Source: Solimicrobium sp040544425
GTDB taxonomy: Bacteria; Pseudomonadota; Gammaproteobacteria; Burkholderiales; Burkholderiaceae_D
Reading direction: 5' to 3'
Assembly: GCA_040544425.1 (NCBI GenBank)
Contig: JBEONO010000011.1
Location: forward strand, 71,071-135,070
DNA length: 64,000 nt
Within the stretch, counting starts at the first letter, position 1. The number at the start of each line of letters is the position of its first letter. The position numbers and the translations under genes were made by a program. A model generated the notes under the pieces. The model made no database searches, was not told where the DNA came from, and saw only the letters and a program-made list of their open reading frames with translations. Of the stretch, positions 33,155 through 44,000 are shown piece after piece.

Positions 33155-33989
33155 AAAGCGTGACATCCTGCTCAATACCCTGACCTGGTCAATTGTGTTC
33201 ATCACACTGCTGCCGATTTTGTGGATGGTGCTGTCCTCGCTGCGCAACTACAGCGATATAACCGACGGGGATCAACTCGACGCGGGCCTGCCACTTCAGT
33301 GGCATAACTATGTTGACATGTGGATCAACGTCGACTTCTTCAATTTTTTCAAAAACAGTCTGATCATCTGCACGGCAACCACGATACTGGCCACCCTGTC
33401 GGCGACCTGCGCGGCCTATGCGCTGGCTCGCTTCCGGTTTCGCGGTTCTGGCGCGGTCAGCGTCGGGATCACGATCACCCAGGTGATTCCAGGCATGCTG
33501 TTTTTTCTGCCTTTGTACATGCTGTATCGCAAAGTCGGCGAATCGTGGGGTGTGACAATGCTGGATACCTATCACGGCCTGATTTTCCTGTACGTAGCCC
33601 TGTTCACGCCGGCCAGTATCTGGATCATGCGCGGATTTTTCATTTCGATTCCGCGTGAACTGGAAGACGCTGCCATCATCGACGGTTGTTCACGCTTCGG
33701 CGCGTTCTGGCGCATCGTATTGCCGATCAGTGCGCCGGGAATTATCGCCACTGCCACCTTCATTTTTTTGCTGGCCTGGGATGAATTGTTTTTTGCCTGG
33801 ACACTCACCAGCTCGGCGTCGGTGCAAACCATACCGGTTGGCATCCGTCTGTTTATTGGTCAGTACCAGCATCGCTATGATTTGATGATGGCTGCGGCAA
33901 CTGTCTCGACCTTGCCGGTGTTGATCGCCTTTTTTGCATGTCAGCGCTTCTTCATTAAAGGTTTGGCTGCCGGCGCAGTCAAAGGTTAA
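33144..33989 (+). CDS. Sugar ABC transporter permease (MalG/UgpE type)
   Basis: A 281-residue inner-membrane protein with about six helices. The EAA loop reads LEDAAIIDGCSRFGAFWRIVLP. LSATCAAYALARFRFRG and the terminal RFFIKGLAAGAVKG are signatures of the MalG-like partner. It overlaps the first permease gene by 11 bp and is followed 19 bp later by the ATPase gene. Confidence 0.94.
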   Translation: MKNKKRDILLNTLTWSIVFITLLPILWMVLSSLRNYSDITDGDQLDAGLPLQWHNYVDMWINVDFFNFFKNSLIICTATTILATLSATCAAYALARFRFRGSGAVSVGITITQVIPGMLFFLPLYMLYRKVGESWGVTMLDTYHGLIFLYVALFTPASIWIMRGFFISIPRELEDAAIIDGCSRFGAFWRIVLPISAPGIIATATFIFLLAWDELFFAWTLTSSASVQTIPVGIRLFIGQYQHRYDLMMAAATVSTLPVLIAFFACQRFFIKGLAAGAVKG

Positions 33990-34008
33990 CTATTTCAGGA
34001 TCACGATC

Positions 34009-35106
34009 ATGGCTTCAGTCAGTTTCAAAAATATTTCCAAGAGCTATACCAGCGATGAGTCCGTCATCAAAGGCGTCGATTTCAAAATCGAGGACGGCGA
34101 ATTCGTCGTCTTTGTCGGGCCTTCGGGTTGCGGAAAATCCACCCTGCTGCGCATGGTCGCGGGCCTGGAAGACATCACTGATGGCGAGATTTACATCGAC
34201 GATGTGCTGGCCAATGACCTGCATGCTTCCAAACGCGGTGTGGCCATGGTGTTCCAGTCGTATGCCCTGTATCCGCACATGACGGTGCAACAGAATATGG
34301 GATTTGCGCTCAAGATGGCTGGCACGCCAAAATCGGAAATTCAGGAACGGGTCGGCAAAGCTGCGGCGATTTTGCAGATCACTCATTTACTGGATCGCAA
34401 ACCGAAAGCCTTGTCCGGTGGCCAGCGTCAGCGCGTGGCAATTGGCCGTTCGATTGTGCGCCAGCCCAAGGTCTTTTTATTTGACGAGCCCTTATCCAAT
34501 CTCGACGCCTCGCTGCGTCAGAACATGCGCATTGAATTATCCAGACTGCATCATGAACTCGGCACCACCATGATTTACGTGACTCATGATCAGGTGGAAG
34601 CGATGACACTGGCAGATCGGATTGTGGTGTTCAATGCCGGCATCATTCAACAAATCGGCAAACCGCTTGATCTGTATGATAATCCAAGTAATTTGTTTGT
34701 CGCCGGCTTTTTAGGTGCGCCGCGCATCAATTTATTGCAGGGCCGTTTGATCAATAACCACGCGACCGAAATCGCGCTGGCTGGTGGTCAACATTTGCAT
34801 GCGGCGGTCAACAGCCAGGGCAGCAGTCCTGGCGAGACGGTGACACTGGGCATACGTCCGGAACATCTGCAACTGGCACAGCCTCTGGACGCGGATGCGA
34901 TTGAAGCGAAAATTGTGCTGGTCGAACATCTGGGTGATCAGATTCTGGTCTACCTGAACGTGCCGGGCGTGGCAGAAGAACTGTGCATGAAAGTGCCCGG
35001 TCACACCAGCAAACTTCAATACGGCGACACGGTCCACATTACGCTGCCGGTTGCTGACTGCATGCTGTTTGATGCAGCCGGTCTGGCCTATCCACGCCTT
35101 CACTAA
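34009..35106 (+). CDS. Sugar ABC transporter ATP-binding protein (MalK/UgpC type)
   Basis: A 365-residue ATPase that powers the CUT1 importer. Walker A (GPSGCGKSTLL), the signature LSGGQRQRVAIGR, Walker B (VFLFDEPLSNLD) and the switch His in YVTHDQVEAMT are all present. A C-terminal TOBE/OB regulatory domain (ETVTLGIRPEHL) completes the MalK architecture. The ATG at 34009 starts MASVSFKNISKSY; the earlier frame at 33934 overlaps the permease gene. GH9 starts 6 bp after its stop. MalK-type ATPases are often shared between several sugar importers. Confidence 0.95.
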   Translation: MASVSFKNISKSYTSDESVIKGVDFKIEDGEFVVFVGPSGCGKSTLLRMVAGLEDITDGEIYIDDVLANDLHASKRGVAMVFQSYALYPHMTVQQNMGFALKMAGTPKSEIQERVGKAAAILQITHLLDRKPKALSGGQRQRVAIGRSIVRQPKVFLFDEPLSNLDASLRQNMRIELSRLHHELGTTMIYVTHDQVEAMTLADRIVVFNAGIIQQIGKPLDLYDNPSNLFVAGFLGAPRINLLQGRLINNHATEIALAGGQHLHAAVNSQGSSPGETVTLGIRPEHLQLAQPLDADAIEAKIVLVEHLGDQILVYLNVPGVAEELCMKVPGHTSKLQYGDTVHITLPVADCMLFDAAGLAYPRLH

Positions 35107-35112
35107 TTCATC

Positions 35113-36792
35113 ATGAAAATCCTGCACAATCATTTGGGTTATCCCAGCCAAGCCAGAAAAATCGCGCTGATCGAACACCCGCTGCCAATGAGCGCCGACA
35201 GCTTTACCGTCTACAACGCCAAGACCAGAGAAGCCGCATTGCGGGGTAAGCTTGTGCAGCGCACTTCACCGTGGCGTGACTGGCAATTCTGGGAAGCTGA
35301 CTTCAGTGTTTTGTGTGATGCGGGCAGCTACTTCCTAGCTGTCGATGGCAGCGCGGTTCCTCTGGTGACCAGCCCATTTGAAATTTCTGATCAGCTGTAC
35401 GACAGTCAGATCGTGTCTGATCTGCTGCACTACCTGAAGTCGCAGCGCTGCACCGGGATCTTCGATCAGGCCGACAGCTACTGTCCCAAACTGCACAGCG
35501 ACGAACGCGTTGACGTGCACGGCGGCTGGTACGACGCCTCCGGTGACGCATCCAAATATCTGTCGCATATGTCGTACGCAAACTTCATGAACCCGCAGCA
35601 GATTCCACAGGTGGTGTGGAACCTGATCGATGGCCGGTCACGCATGGCGCCACAGTCGGTCTGGCTGGATGAAAAAATGGTTGATGAAGCCTTGCACGGT
35701 GCCGACTTTTTGATGCGCATGCTGGACCCGTCCGGTTATTTTTACATGACGGTATTTGACCGCTGGAGTAAAGACGTCAAACAGCGCGAAATTTGCAGTT
35801 ATGCGACCCAGCAAGGCCACAAGTTCGACACGTATCAGGCGGGCTACCGGCAAGGCGGTGGCAGCGCCATCGCCGCTCTGGCACGCGCTGCCGGATTGCC
35901 ACGTGACGGGGACTACCAGCGCAGCAATTACCTGGCCGCTGCCGAAACTGCCTTCGCTCATCTGGAACAACACAATCTTTCCTATCTCGATGACGGTGAG
36001 GAAAACATCATTGACGATTATTGCGCGCTGTTGGCCGCGGTCGAATTGTTTGGCGCCACGCAAAAAACCCACTACGCGCAGGCTGCGGAATATCGCGCAA
36101 GCCGACTCATCGAGCGTCAATCCGCCGCGGGGTGGTTCTGGGCCAATGCACAAAAGACGCGCAGCTATTTTCATGCGGCTGAGGCCGGATTGCCTTATCT
36201 GGCCCTGATGCGGTTTATGGAAGTATTACCGGATTCAGCACTGCAGCTCGACGCGCGCGCCTGTGTCCGGCTCGGACTGAAGTATGAAATCGACAGCAGC
36301 GCAGACGCCAATCCCTTTCAGTATCCGCGCCAGTTTGTGCAAATGCCCGGCAAAGCGGGCCACTCGCAGTTTTTTATTCCGCATGAAAACGAAACCGGCT
36401 ACTGGTGGCAAGGCGAAAATGCCAGGATCGCCTCGCTCGCCTCGGCGGCATTGCACGCTGCCAGATGTTTTGCCGACGATACCCGGTTCAACCGGGAACT
36501 GGCCGCCTACGCGCAGGCCAATCTGAGCTGGATCTTTGGCTTCAATCCGTTTGACGTCTGCATGATGCAAGGTCACGGACGCAACAATCCGCGTTACGAA
36601 GCAGGATTCTGGAACGCGCCGGGCGGCGTCTGCAATGGCATCACCTCCGGATTGGAAGACGAATCGGACATCGACTTCCGTCGCCCCGCCGATACCGTGC
36701 CAAGTCATTCCTGGCGCTGGACCGAGCAATGGATCCCGCATGGGGCATGGTTATTTCATGCGCTGGCCCAGATCAATCGAGAAGATTTTTAG
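35113..36792 (+). CDS. Cytoplasmic glycoside hydrolase family 9 (exo-type beta-glycosidase)
   Basis: A 559-residue hydrolase with an N-terminal Ig-like CelD_N domain (about 1-90) and a GH9 (alpha/alpha)6 catalytic domain. The catalytic Asp motif is GGWYDASGDASKY (Asp141 and Asp145), and the general-acid Glu is in RWTEQWIPHGAW (about Glu538). No signal peptide is present, so it should act on imported oligosaccharides. Secreted GH9 cellulases usually carry DAGD; the DASGD form without a signal is known to me from Vibrionaceae exo-beta-glucosaminidases of chitin operons. Glucosaminidase or cellodextrinase activity are both possible. It closes the ABC operon. Confidence 0.9.
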   Translation: MKILHNHLGYPSQARKIALIEHPLPMSADSFTVYNAKTREAALRGKLVQRTSPWRDWQFWEADFSVLCDAGSYFLAVDGSAVPLVTSPFEISDQLYDSQIVSDLLHYLKSQRCTGIFDQADSYCPKLHSDERVDVHGGWYDASGDASKYLSHMSYANFMNPQQIPQVVWNLIDGRSRMAPQSVWLDEKMVDEALHGADFLMRMLDPSGYFYMTVFDRWSKDVKQREICSYATQQGHKFDTYQAGYRQGGGSAIAALARAAGLPRDGDYQRSNYLAAAETAFAHLEQHNLSYLDDGEENIIDDYCALLAAVELFGATQKTHYAQAAEYRASRLIERQSAAGWFWANAQKTRSYFHAAEAGLPYLALMRFMEVLPDSALQLDARACVRLGLKYEIDSSADANPFQYPRQFVQMPGKAGHSQFFIPHENETGYWWQGENARIASLASAALHAARCFADDTRFNRELAAYAQANLSWIFGFNPFDVCMMQGHGRNNPRYEAGFWNAPGGVCNGITSGLEDESDIDFRRPADTVPSHSWRWTEQWIPHGAWLFHALAQINREDF

Positions 36793-36897
36793 TTCGCATA
36801 ATGCTTATTATTTTCCCGATAAATCGAGATACCGTTGTCTGATTAGCTGGATTCATTTCTACTACCACGGTGGTTGGTTACCACAAATTTATCGATG

Positions 36898-38397
36898 TTA
36901 GCGCGCCAGTGTCGGCATGCGGTCAAACCAGGGTTGGGCGGATTCAAGTTGCGCGGCCAGTTGCAACAGGCGCGCTTCGCTGCCGAACGGACCACAGAAC
37001 TGCACGCCGAGCGGCAAACCGTCAGCAGTCCAATGCAGGGGAACACTCATCGCGGGAGTGCCGGTCAGGTTCGCGAGCTGGGAAAACGGCACGAAACTGA
37101 AACTGTCGCGGGCGATCTGATCGACCATGCCGTCGGTCAGCCCCAGCCGCGCCAGTACGCCCAGCAAGCCCGAATGCAGCAAAGCACTGAGCATCGCATT
37201 TTGCCATTGTGGCAGGTCCGACTCGCCGTGGCGCAGCGGCGGCTGCGCCAGTGTTGGCGTCAGATAAACGTCAACGCTCTGGTAGAAATCACCAAGCGAG
37301 CGGGCAAACTGATTCCACTTGCGGTGACTGCTGACATATTGTCCGGCATTCATTGCCCGTCCCAGCACACCCAGTACCTGTGTGAGCATCTCGAAGTCGC
37401 CAGCGCGCGCACCCGAGGCGCGCGCCTGCGCGATGGTTGCGGCCACCTGTCCGTAGTACATGTGGATATAGCAGCGCGCCAATTCAGCACCGTCATACAC
37501 TGGTTGATCTTCGACCACCTCATGACCGAGAGACTGCAGCAATGAGACCGCTTTCTGCACCGCCAGAACGGCTTCCGGATGCACCGGCGTGCCGATCGGC
37601 GAGCGCGTGCAGAAAGCGATGCGCAGGCGTCCGGGTTCGCGCGTCGCCAGTGTCGTGAACGACTCGGCAGGTGCGGCGATGACGAAGGGGTCGCCAGGGG
37701 CCGCGCCGCCGAGTACATCCAGCGCCAGCGCACTGTCGCGCACGCTGCGGCACAACACCAGATCGCTTGAAGCGCCATCCCAGATTTCTCCGCTGGCCGG
37801 TCCGACCGACACCCGTCCACGCGAGGGACGCAAACCGAACAGGCCGCAGCAGGCGGCGGGAATCCGGATCGATCCGCCGCCGTCGGTGGCACCGGCCATC
37901 GGAACAATCCCGGCAGCGACAGCGGCGGCCGAACCGCCACTCGATCCGCCCGGCGTGCGATCGAGATCCCAGGGATTGCTGGTCACCCCGAACGCGGTGG
38001 TTTCTGTCACGGCCTTGAGCGCCAGTTCGGAGGTGGTGGTTTTCCCGAAAATCAGCGCACCGGCATCGCACAGCCGCTGCACGACTGTTGCATGGCAGGT
38101 CGGTGTGATGTGGCGAAAAGCGCGGCTGCCGTATGAGGTCGGCATGCCCGCATAATCCTGGGTGACATCCTTGATCAGCATTGGCACGCCGGCGAGCAAG
38201 CCGGCTGAACCTGCCTTTGCCTGCTCCTTTGCCTGCTCAAGCATCAGAGCACTGATCGCATTGATCTGCGGATTGACCCGCTCATATTGTCGTAATGCCG
38301 CGGCCAGCAATTCACTGCCGGAAATTTCGTTGTTGCGCACAAGCGCGGCCATGGCAGTCGCATCGAGCTGCACGTAGTCAGACTGGCTGATTGTCAT
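36898..38397 (-). CDS. Amidase signature family enzyme
   Basis: A 499-residue amidohydrolase. The catalytic Lys lies in VPMLIKDVTQDYAG, the cis-Ser in the Gly/Ser-rich PGGSSGGSAAAVAAG, and the nucleophile Ser in DGGGSIRIPAACCGL. Overall it resembles the AtzF/NylA-type group annotated as amidase. The sequence does not reveal the substrate. It is a stand-alone minus-strand gene converging with the GH9 gene; the 105-bp gap holds no clear terminator. Confidence 0.9.
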   Translation of the reverse strand: MTISQSDYVQLDATAMAALVRNNEISGSELLAAALRQYERVNPQINAISALMLEQAKEQAKAGSAGLLAGVPMLIKDVTQDYAGMPTSYGSRAFRHITPTCHATVVQRLCDAGALIFGKTTTSELALKAVTETTAFGVTSNPWDLDRTPGGSSGGSAAAVAAGIVPMAGATDGGGSIRIPAACCGLFGLRPSRGRVSVGPASGEIWDGASSDLVLCRSVRDSALALDVLGGAAPGDPFVIAAPAESFTTLATREPGRLRIAFCTRSPIGTPVHPEAVLAVQKAVSLLQSLGHEVVEDQPVYDGAELARCYIHMYYGQVAATIAQARASGARAGDFEMLTQVLGVLGRAMNAGQYVSSHRKWNQFARSLGDFYQSVDVYLTPTLAQPPLRHGESDLPQWQNAMLSALLHSGLLGVLARLGLTDGMVDQIARDSFSFVPFSQLANLTGTPAMSVPLHWTADGLPLGVQFCGPFGSEARLLQLAAQLESAQPWFDRMPTLAR

Positions 38398-39066
38398 CGT
38401 CCTGGTTCCCTGAGATCACTGATGGCGTTCAACCAGTCTGAACCGGGCAAAGCGTTCCCGGACCTCCGGTTGCGTCATGAGAGAAAAAATAGTTGTTTGC
38501 GTTATTGCCATCCAGCTTTGGCAATTGAATGTGTTCTGGCCTTCCTCTCGTATTCTCGCATCTTACGCGATCCCGGTTCTGGCTGTCTGTTAAAGCCGAA
38601 CCGGGACAGCCTGCCACACCCTCATTTACAACTGTTTGTTAGCAGACAAATATTGCTCTCTGACGGCAAGCCCTGATTGTGGCAAATTGACCGCCGTGAT
38701 CGTGGCGGGTGCCGGATCACCCAATGCATTTTTCAATCTTCCCGCTGCGTACTGCCAGCCCTGGCCGTTAAGCCGCGACAGCAAAGGAAATGATAGCCGT
38801 GCACGACCGTTTGGCGGTTGGTCGATTGTCCCTGTCCAAGCTGATGGCACCCTGCTCGGTCGTGGTGTCTAACACCATCCCCATCACCAGCTTCCGGTGC
38901 GGCAGCGCAATCATGAACAGTTCGCAGCAGTATTAGGCCGAGATACACAGGCATCGTGGACACAACGGAGGGACTCAACTATTTTTGAAATTGCTGAAAA
39001 TTTTTGACAGGGTCGAAAGCCGCGACTGGGTGGGCAGTCAGTGTGGTGATTCGAAGGATATGAACT
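38398..39066. other. Gene-poor region, possibly with a decayed gene
   Basis: About 670 bp between the amidase and the orphan HigA gene. A minus-strand frame at 38626-38850 (74 codons) has a protein-like composition but no recognisable family, and it is interrupted upstream. This suggests a remnant, though it could be chance. The final 60 bp carry the GAAGGAT ribosome site for the HigA gene. No toxin gene is recognisable immediately upstream of HigA. Confidence 0.35.
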
Positions 39067-39363
39067 ATGAAGATGCTTAACCCATCTCATCCGGGCGAAA
39101 TAATTCGAGAGGATGTTTTGCCGGAACTGAATTTAACCGTGACTGACGCCGCCGGACAGCTGGGCGTCTCACGGGTCGCGTTTTCCAGGATGATCAATGG
39201 CCGTTCTGCGATCAGCGCCGATATGGCCATTCGTTTGGCGCAGTGGCTGGGCGGCGAGGCGGAAACCTGGCTGCGCCTGCAGATGCAATATGATTTATCT
39301 CAGGCAAAAAAGAAATCACGTGCCAAAGTGAAACCGGTAAGTCGGCATGGTTTTGCTACTTAA
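39067..39363 (+). CDS. Orphan HigA-family antitoxin/XRE regulator
   Basis: A 98-residue protein. HPGEIIREDVLPELNLTVTD followed by an XRE helix-turn-helix (VSRVAFSRMINGRSAIS) and MAIRLAQWLGGEAETWLRLQ is the classic HigA addiction-module antidote. A HigB toxin normally lies just upstream, but none is visible there, so the gene is an orphan. It may have been retained as a regulator or anti-addiction factor. It converges with the MFS transporter gene 15 bp downstream. Confidence 0.9.
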   Translation: MKMLNPSHPGEIIREDVLPELNLTVTDAAGQLGVSRVAFSRMINGRSAISADMAIRLAQWLGGEAETWLRLQMQYDLSQAKKKSRAKVKPVSRHGFAT

Positions 39364-39377
39364 AAACAGGTATCGAC

Positions 39378-40769
39378 TCAAATTGATTCAACCGCAATAT
39401 TCCTGGTCTTCGGCCCAAACAAATAAATCGCCACCGCAATAATCAACATCGCACAGCCAATAAACCAGAACACGCCGGTCACACCAGCCACGCGCAACAC
39501 CGCAGCGATCATGAAAGAAGAAAAGATCGCTGCAAAACGTCCCCATGAATACACAAACCCGACCGCGCGGGCGCGCACGGCGGTGGGGAACAACTCGGCC
39601 TGATAGGCGTGATAGGTGTACGACAGCATATTGCTGGCCAGCGTCATGCACACGCCCAACGCGACAATCAAACCCATTTCACTGGCCTGACTGAACAGCA
39701 AACCCGCCACAAGTATGCAAAGCGACGTGACGATAATCACATGCTTGCGTTCCCACTTATCGGCAATCCACAAACCGATCAAGGGGCCGACCGGCGCAGC
39801 CAGCGCGATCAGACTGGCATACAGCAAACTGCTGGTCACGGTAATGCCCTGCTGGATCAACAAGGTTGGCACCCAGCTGGCGAAGCCGTAATAGCCGATG
39901 GTTTGAAAGACATTGAATACGATCATGAGCATCGTGCGGCCACGATACGGCGCGCGCCACAGATCACTGAACTGTCCCTGTTTGACTGGCTGTTCCGACA
40001 GCAGCGGCAATGCCCCGAGCGCCTGACCAGATTCGGCACGCACCTTGTTTTCCAGATTGAGCAGCACCTCGTTGGCTTCGGCAAAGCGTCCCTTGCTGGC
40101 CAGCCAGCGCGGACTTTCAGGCAGTTCGCGCCGTATCCACCAAACGAAAAGGGCGCCGTGACAGCCAATGAGCACCACCCAGCGCCAACCATCGATGCCC
40201 AATGGCTGAAGTGGCACCAGCAGATACGCCAAAAATGCGGCGACCGGCACGGCCGTAAATCCGGCCGCCTGCCCGCAGGCAAACGCCCGGCCACGCACTT
40301 CTTTCGGGACCAGCTCGGTCAGATAAGCACCGATCACAATCAGCTCGGCACCAATGCCTATTCCTACCATCAAGCGCCAGAAGTTTAATCCCCAGGCCGT
40401 TTCCTGAAACGCCATGATGAAATTGGCCACCGTATACCAGATCAGCGACCAGGTGAACATCGGACGACGGCCAAAGCGGTCCGCCAAAAATCCTGCCAGC
40501 GCCGTGCCGATAAACAGCCCGGCAAACAGTGCGGCAATAAAACTGGCCACGCCACTGGTGCCAAACAAACCAGGCGTCGTGGCACTGAGCACGCCGCTCT
40601 TCACCAGTCCCGGAACGATATAGGCGGTGTACAGCAAATCGTAGAGCTCGAAAAAATAACCCAGGCTGAGCAGAACGATTAATTTCCACACCGACCTGGT
40701 CGTTGGCAAACGATCCAGCCGTGCACCGATATTGGCAATACTGTGTTGATTGATTAAGGTATTCATCAC
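39378..40769 (-). CDS. MFS transporter (sugar/metabolite:H+ symporter family)
   Basis: A 463-residue permease with about 12 transmembrane helices. The first cytoplasmic loop GFLADRFGRRPMF is the MFS signature, and the central loop contains RRELPESPRWLASKGR, a mark of the sugar/aromatic-acid symporter group. IAKLDxLP-like N-terminal residues (IGARLDRLP) are common in SV2/aromatic acid relatives. Substrate is unknown. Its promoter region (40770-41017) is shared divergently with the beta-propeller diguanylate cyclase gene. Confidence 0.9.
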   Translation of the reverse strand: MMNTLINQHSIANIGARLDRLPTTRSVWKLIVLLSLGYFFELYDLLYTAYIVPGLVKSGVLSATTPGLFGTSGVASFIAALFAGLFIGTALAGFLADRFGRRPMFTWSLIWYTVANFIMAFQETAWGLNFWRLMVGIGIGAELIVIGAYLTELVPKEVRGRAFACGQAAGFTAVPVAAFLAYLLVPLQPLGIDGWRWVVLIGCHGALFVWWIRRELPESPRWLASKGRFAEANEVLLNLENKVRAESGQALGALPLLSEQPVKQGQFSDLWRAPYRGRTMLMIVFNVFQTIGYYGFASWVPTLLIQQGITVTSSLLYASLIALAAPVGPLIGLWIADKWERKHVIIVTSLCILVAGLLFSQASEMGLIVALGVCMTLASNMLSYTYHAYQAELFPTAVRARAVGFVYSWGRFAAIFSSFMIAAVLRVAGVTGVFWFIGCAMLIIAVAIYLFGPKTRNIAVESI

Positions 40770-41017
40770 CGACTCCTGACTGATTATTCTGGGCTCAAAT
40801 TGGCCCGGGTTCCAACATGAGCGCTGCGACCACGGGCTCGGCGAGGCTAATACTTTTGCTGCGCGCAGGCTTCAGGGAAAACCCGTACATGTGCAAAATA
40901 ATCCCATCGCCATCGAGGAAGCGCAGCAGTTTATGAGATCATGGCCGGATTCTACAGGCGCCGGACCAGCAAATGTTCCATGCCATAATGCCGGTCTCAA
41001 ATTGATTGGAACCATCA

Positions 41018-44000
41018 ATGCTTTCAATTTATCATGCAGTTTTTTCCCGAACCCACCTGCTGTGCAGTTTATGGGCCGCGCTCTGCCTGTTCAACATCGC
41101 CAGCGCACAAACCCGGCCCGGCCTGGTCACTTTTCAGCCAATTGCCATTCCTGACGAAATCCCGGCCCACCTCAGTTCAGCGATGGCGCAGGACGGGCAG
41201 GGTCTGATCTGGATCGGTACCCAGGACGGCCTGGTGCGCTATGACGGTTACAGCTTCAAAGTTTACCAACCCAAACTGGATGATCCGACCAGCCTGTCAG
41301 GCAGCTACGTAAGAGCCATTTCCAACGCGCGCGATGGACATCTCTGGGTTGGCACGATCAGCGATGGCTTGTCGATATTTGATCCGCACACCGAACAATT
41401 TGCCCGCTACCGCCATGATGCAACGCGCAGCGACAGTCTGATCAATGACCGGGTTGAAACCATTGCGCAGGATCCCGACGGGCACGTTTGGCTGGGCACC
41501 GACAGCGGACTGGATCGCATGGATCCGACCACCGGCAAATTTGAACACTTCCAGCACGATCCTTTGAAACCGGACAGCCTGGCCAGCAATCAGGTGCGCG
41601 CCGTGCTTGTCGACCACCGCGGACAATTATGGGTCGGCACGCGCAACGGCCTGCAACGCTGGGTCAGTGGCACCGCCAGCTTTACCAGCGTTGGCGACGA
41701 TGAGCATGATCCGGAGTCGCTGCGCGGACTGCATGTCACCCGGCTGTTGGAAGATTCCCGCCATCAAATCTGGATCGGAACGGACAACGAAGGCGCGGCC
41801 GTGTTCGATCCCCAAACGGGGCATTTGCATTTGCTGCGTCCATCGGCCAAATCTGACGCGGGCGGCTTGAGTCATTACTGGGTCTACAGTATTGCCGAAG
41901 CCAGGCCTGGCGAAGTCTGGATCGGAACTTATGGCGGCGGGATCAATGTTATCGACGCGGCAAATCTGAAGGTCATCGATCGATTCCGGCACGACAGTAC
42001 CTCGCCCGATTCGATCGGCGGCGACCGGATCGGCGCGCTGCTGGTCGACAGATCCGGGCTGGTCTGGGTGGGAACCTGGGGCGGCGGCATTGCCTGGCAC
42101 AACCCGGCATCACGCGCCTTTCTGAAATGGCGCCACAGTCCCAACAATCCGGACGGACCTACTCACGCCGAAATTGTGCGCAGCATGGAAATGGCCGATG
42201 GCGCAATCTGGCTGGGCACCAATGGCAACGGCATCGACGTCATGGATCAGGGCGGCCACCTGCGTGGCGGCTTCCGTCCCAGCCCGGGCGATCCGTATGC
42301 TCTGGCAGACGGCTCGATTTCCTGCATGATTCAGGCCGCGGACGGGACAATCTGGGTAGCGACTCTGGACGGCACACTGCACCGCATGCGCGCCGGGCCC
42401 GGCCGTAACCTGTTCCAGCGATTCGGCAGCGGACAAGGTTTGCCGGGCGGCGCGATTCGCAGCATGGCATTTGCCCCCGACGGGGCATTGTGGGTTGGCT
42501 CACTGAATGGACTGGCGCGCCTTGATCCACGCACCGATAAAATTACTTCCTACCGACACCATCAAAGCGACAGCACGTCGCTCTCGGGACAAGAAGTGCT
42601 GGCATTGGTGTTTGCTGCCGACGGCACGCTTTGGGTAGGCACTGACAGCGGTGTTAATGCGTTCAATACCAACACGGGAAAATCAGTCCGGGTCATGCAT
42701 GATCCCAAACGCGCCGACAGTCTGCCCGACGACTGGGTACCTGATCTGCTGCTGGCCAAAGATGGGCATTTGTGGGTGGCCACCCAATCGGGCGCGGCGA
42801 TCCTGGATAAATGGGATGGCAAGGTGGCGCACTTTGATGTCCTCGCAACACGTTTGCATTTGCCGATTCGCCCAGCCACATCGCTGATTCAGGATGCCTC
42901 TGGCACTGTCTGGATCGGCAGCCGGACCTGCATCGACCCGCGCACCTGGCAGGTTCGCAACTTCGGGCCCGCTGACGGTGACGAATTTCGCACGCTGTAT
43001 TTTGCCAGCCGGACCATCACCAAACGCGGTGAACTGTTATTCGGCTCGCCAGAAGGTTTGCTGGTGCTGCGGCCCGACCGGTTAACGAACTGGACCTATT
43101 CGCCGCCGGTGATAGTGAGTGAAGCCAGTATCGAAGGCATTCAACTGGCCGGAGCCAATACCTTAAAACAGTTAGTGTTGAATGCAGGCCAACACACCGT
43201 CCGCCTGGAATTTGCAGCACTGGATTTCAGCGCACCGCAGTCACTGCGCTATCGTTATCGGCTGGATGGTTACGATCCCGACTGGGTCACGATCAATGCC
43301 GAAGAACGGGTCGCCATCTACACCGGTTTGCCGCCGGGAGACTATCAGCTGCATATTCAGGGCAGCAACCGCAGCGGCGCGTGGAGTGAGGCCGAAGTGA
43401 ATCTGGCGCTCAGTGTCGAACCGGCCTATTACCAGACCTGGTGGTTTAAAACTGCCATGGCATTTGCGATGCTGTTACTGCTGGCCCTGACCTATCAATT
43501 CCGCATCCGTCAGATCAGTCTGCGCAGCAAACAACTGGAACAGGCCGTTGCCGAGCGCACCCTCGATCTGGAAACGGCCTACAAACAGATTGAAGAAGCC
43601 AGTTTGACCGACTCGCTCACCGGCCTGAACAACCGGCGTTTTCTGGAGCAGACCATCCAGTCGGAACTGGATCTGGCGACGCGTCAGCACAGCGGTGAAA
43701 CCGGTCAGCAGAATTCCGATCTGGTGTTGCTGATGCTGGATCTGGATCACTTCAAACAGGTCAACGATCAGTACGGCCACGCGGCGGGCGACGCCGTGCT
43801 GGTGCAGACTGCGCATCTGCTGAAATTGTGCATGCGTGCTTCCGACTATATCGTGCGCTGGGGTGGTGAAGAATTTTTACTGGTGGCGCGGTTTATCGAT
43901 CGTTCCCAGGCCGCCGCGCTGGCTGAAAAAATTCGCAGCACCATCGCCGCTCACCCTTACGAACTGCCCAATGGACAGGTCATCCACAAAACCGTGTCTA

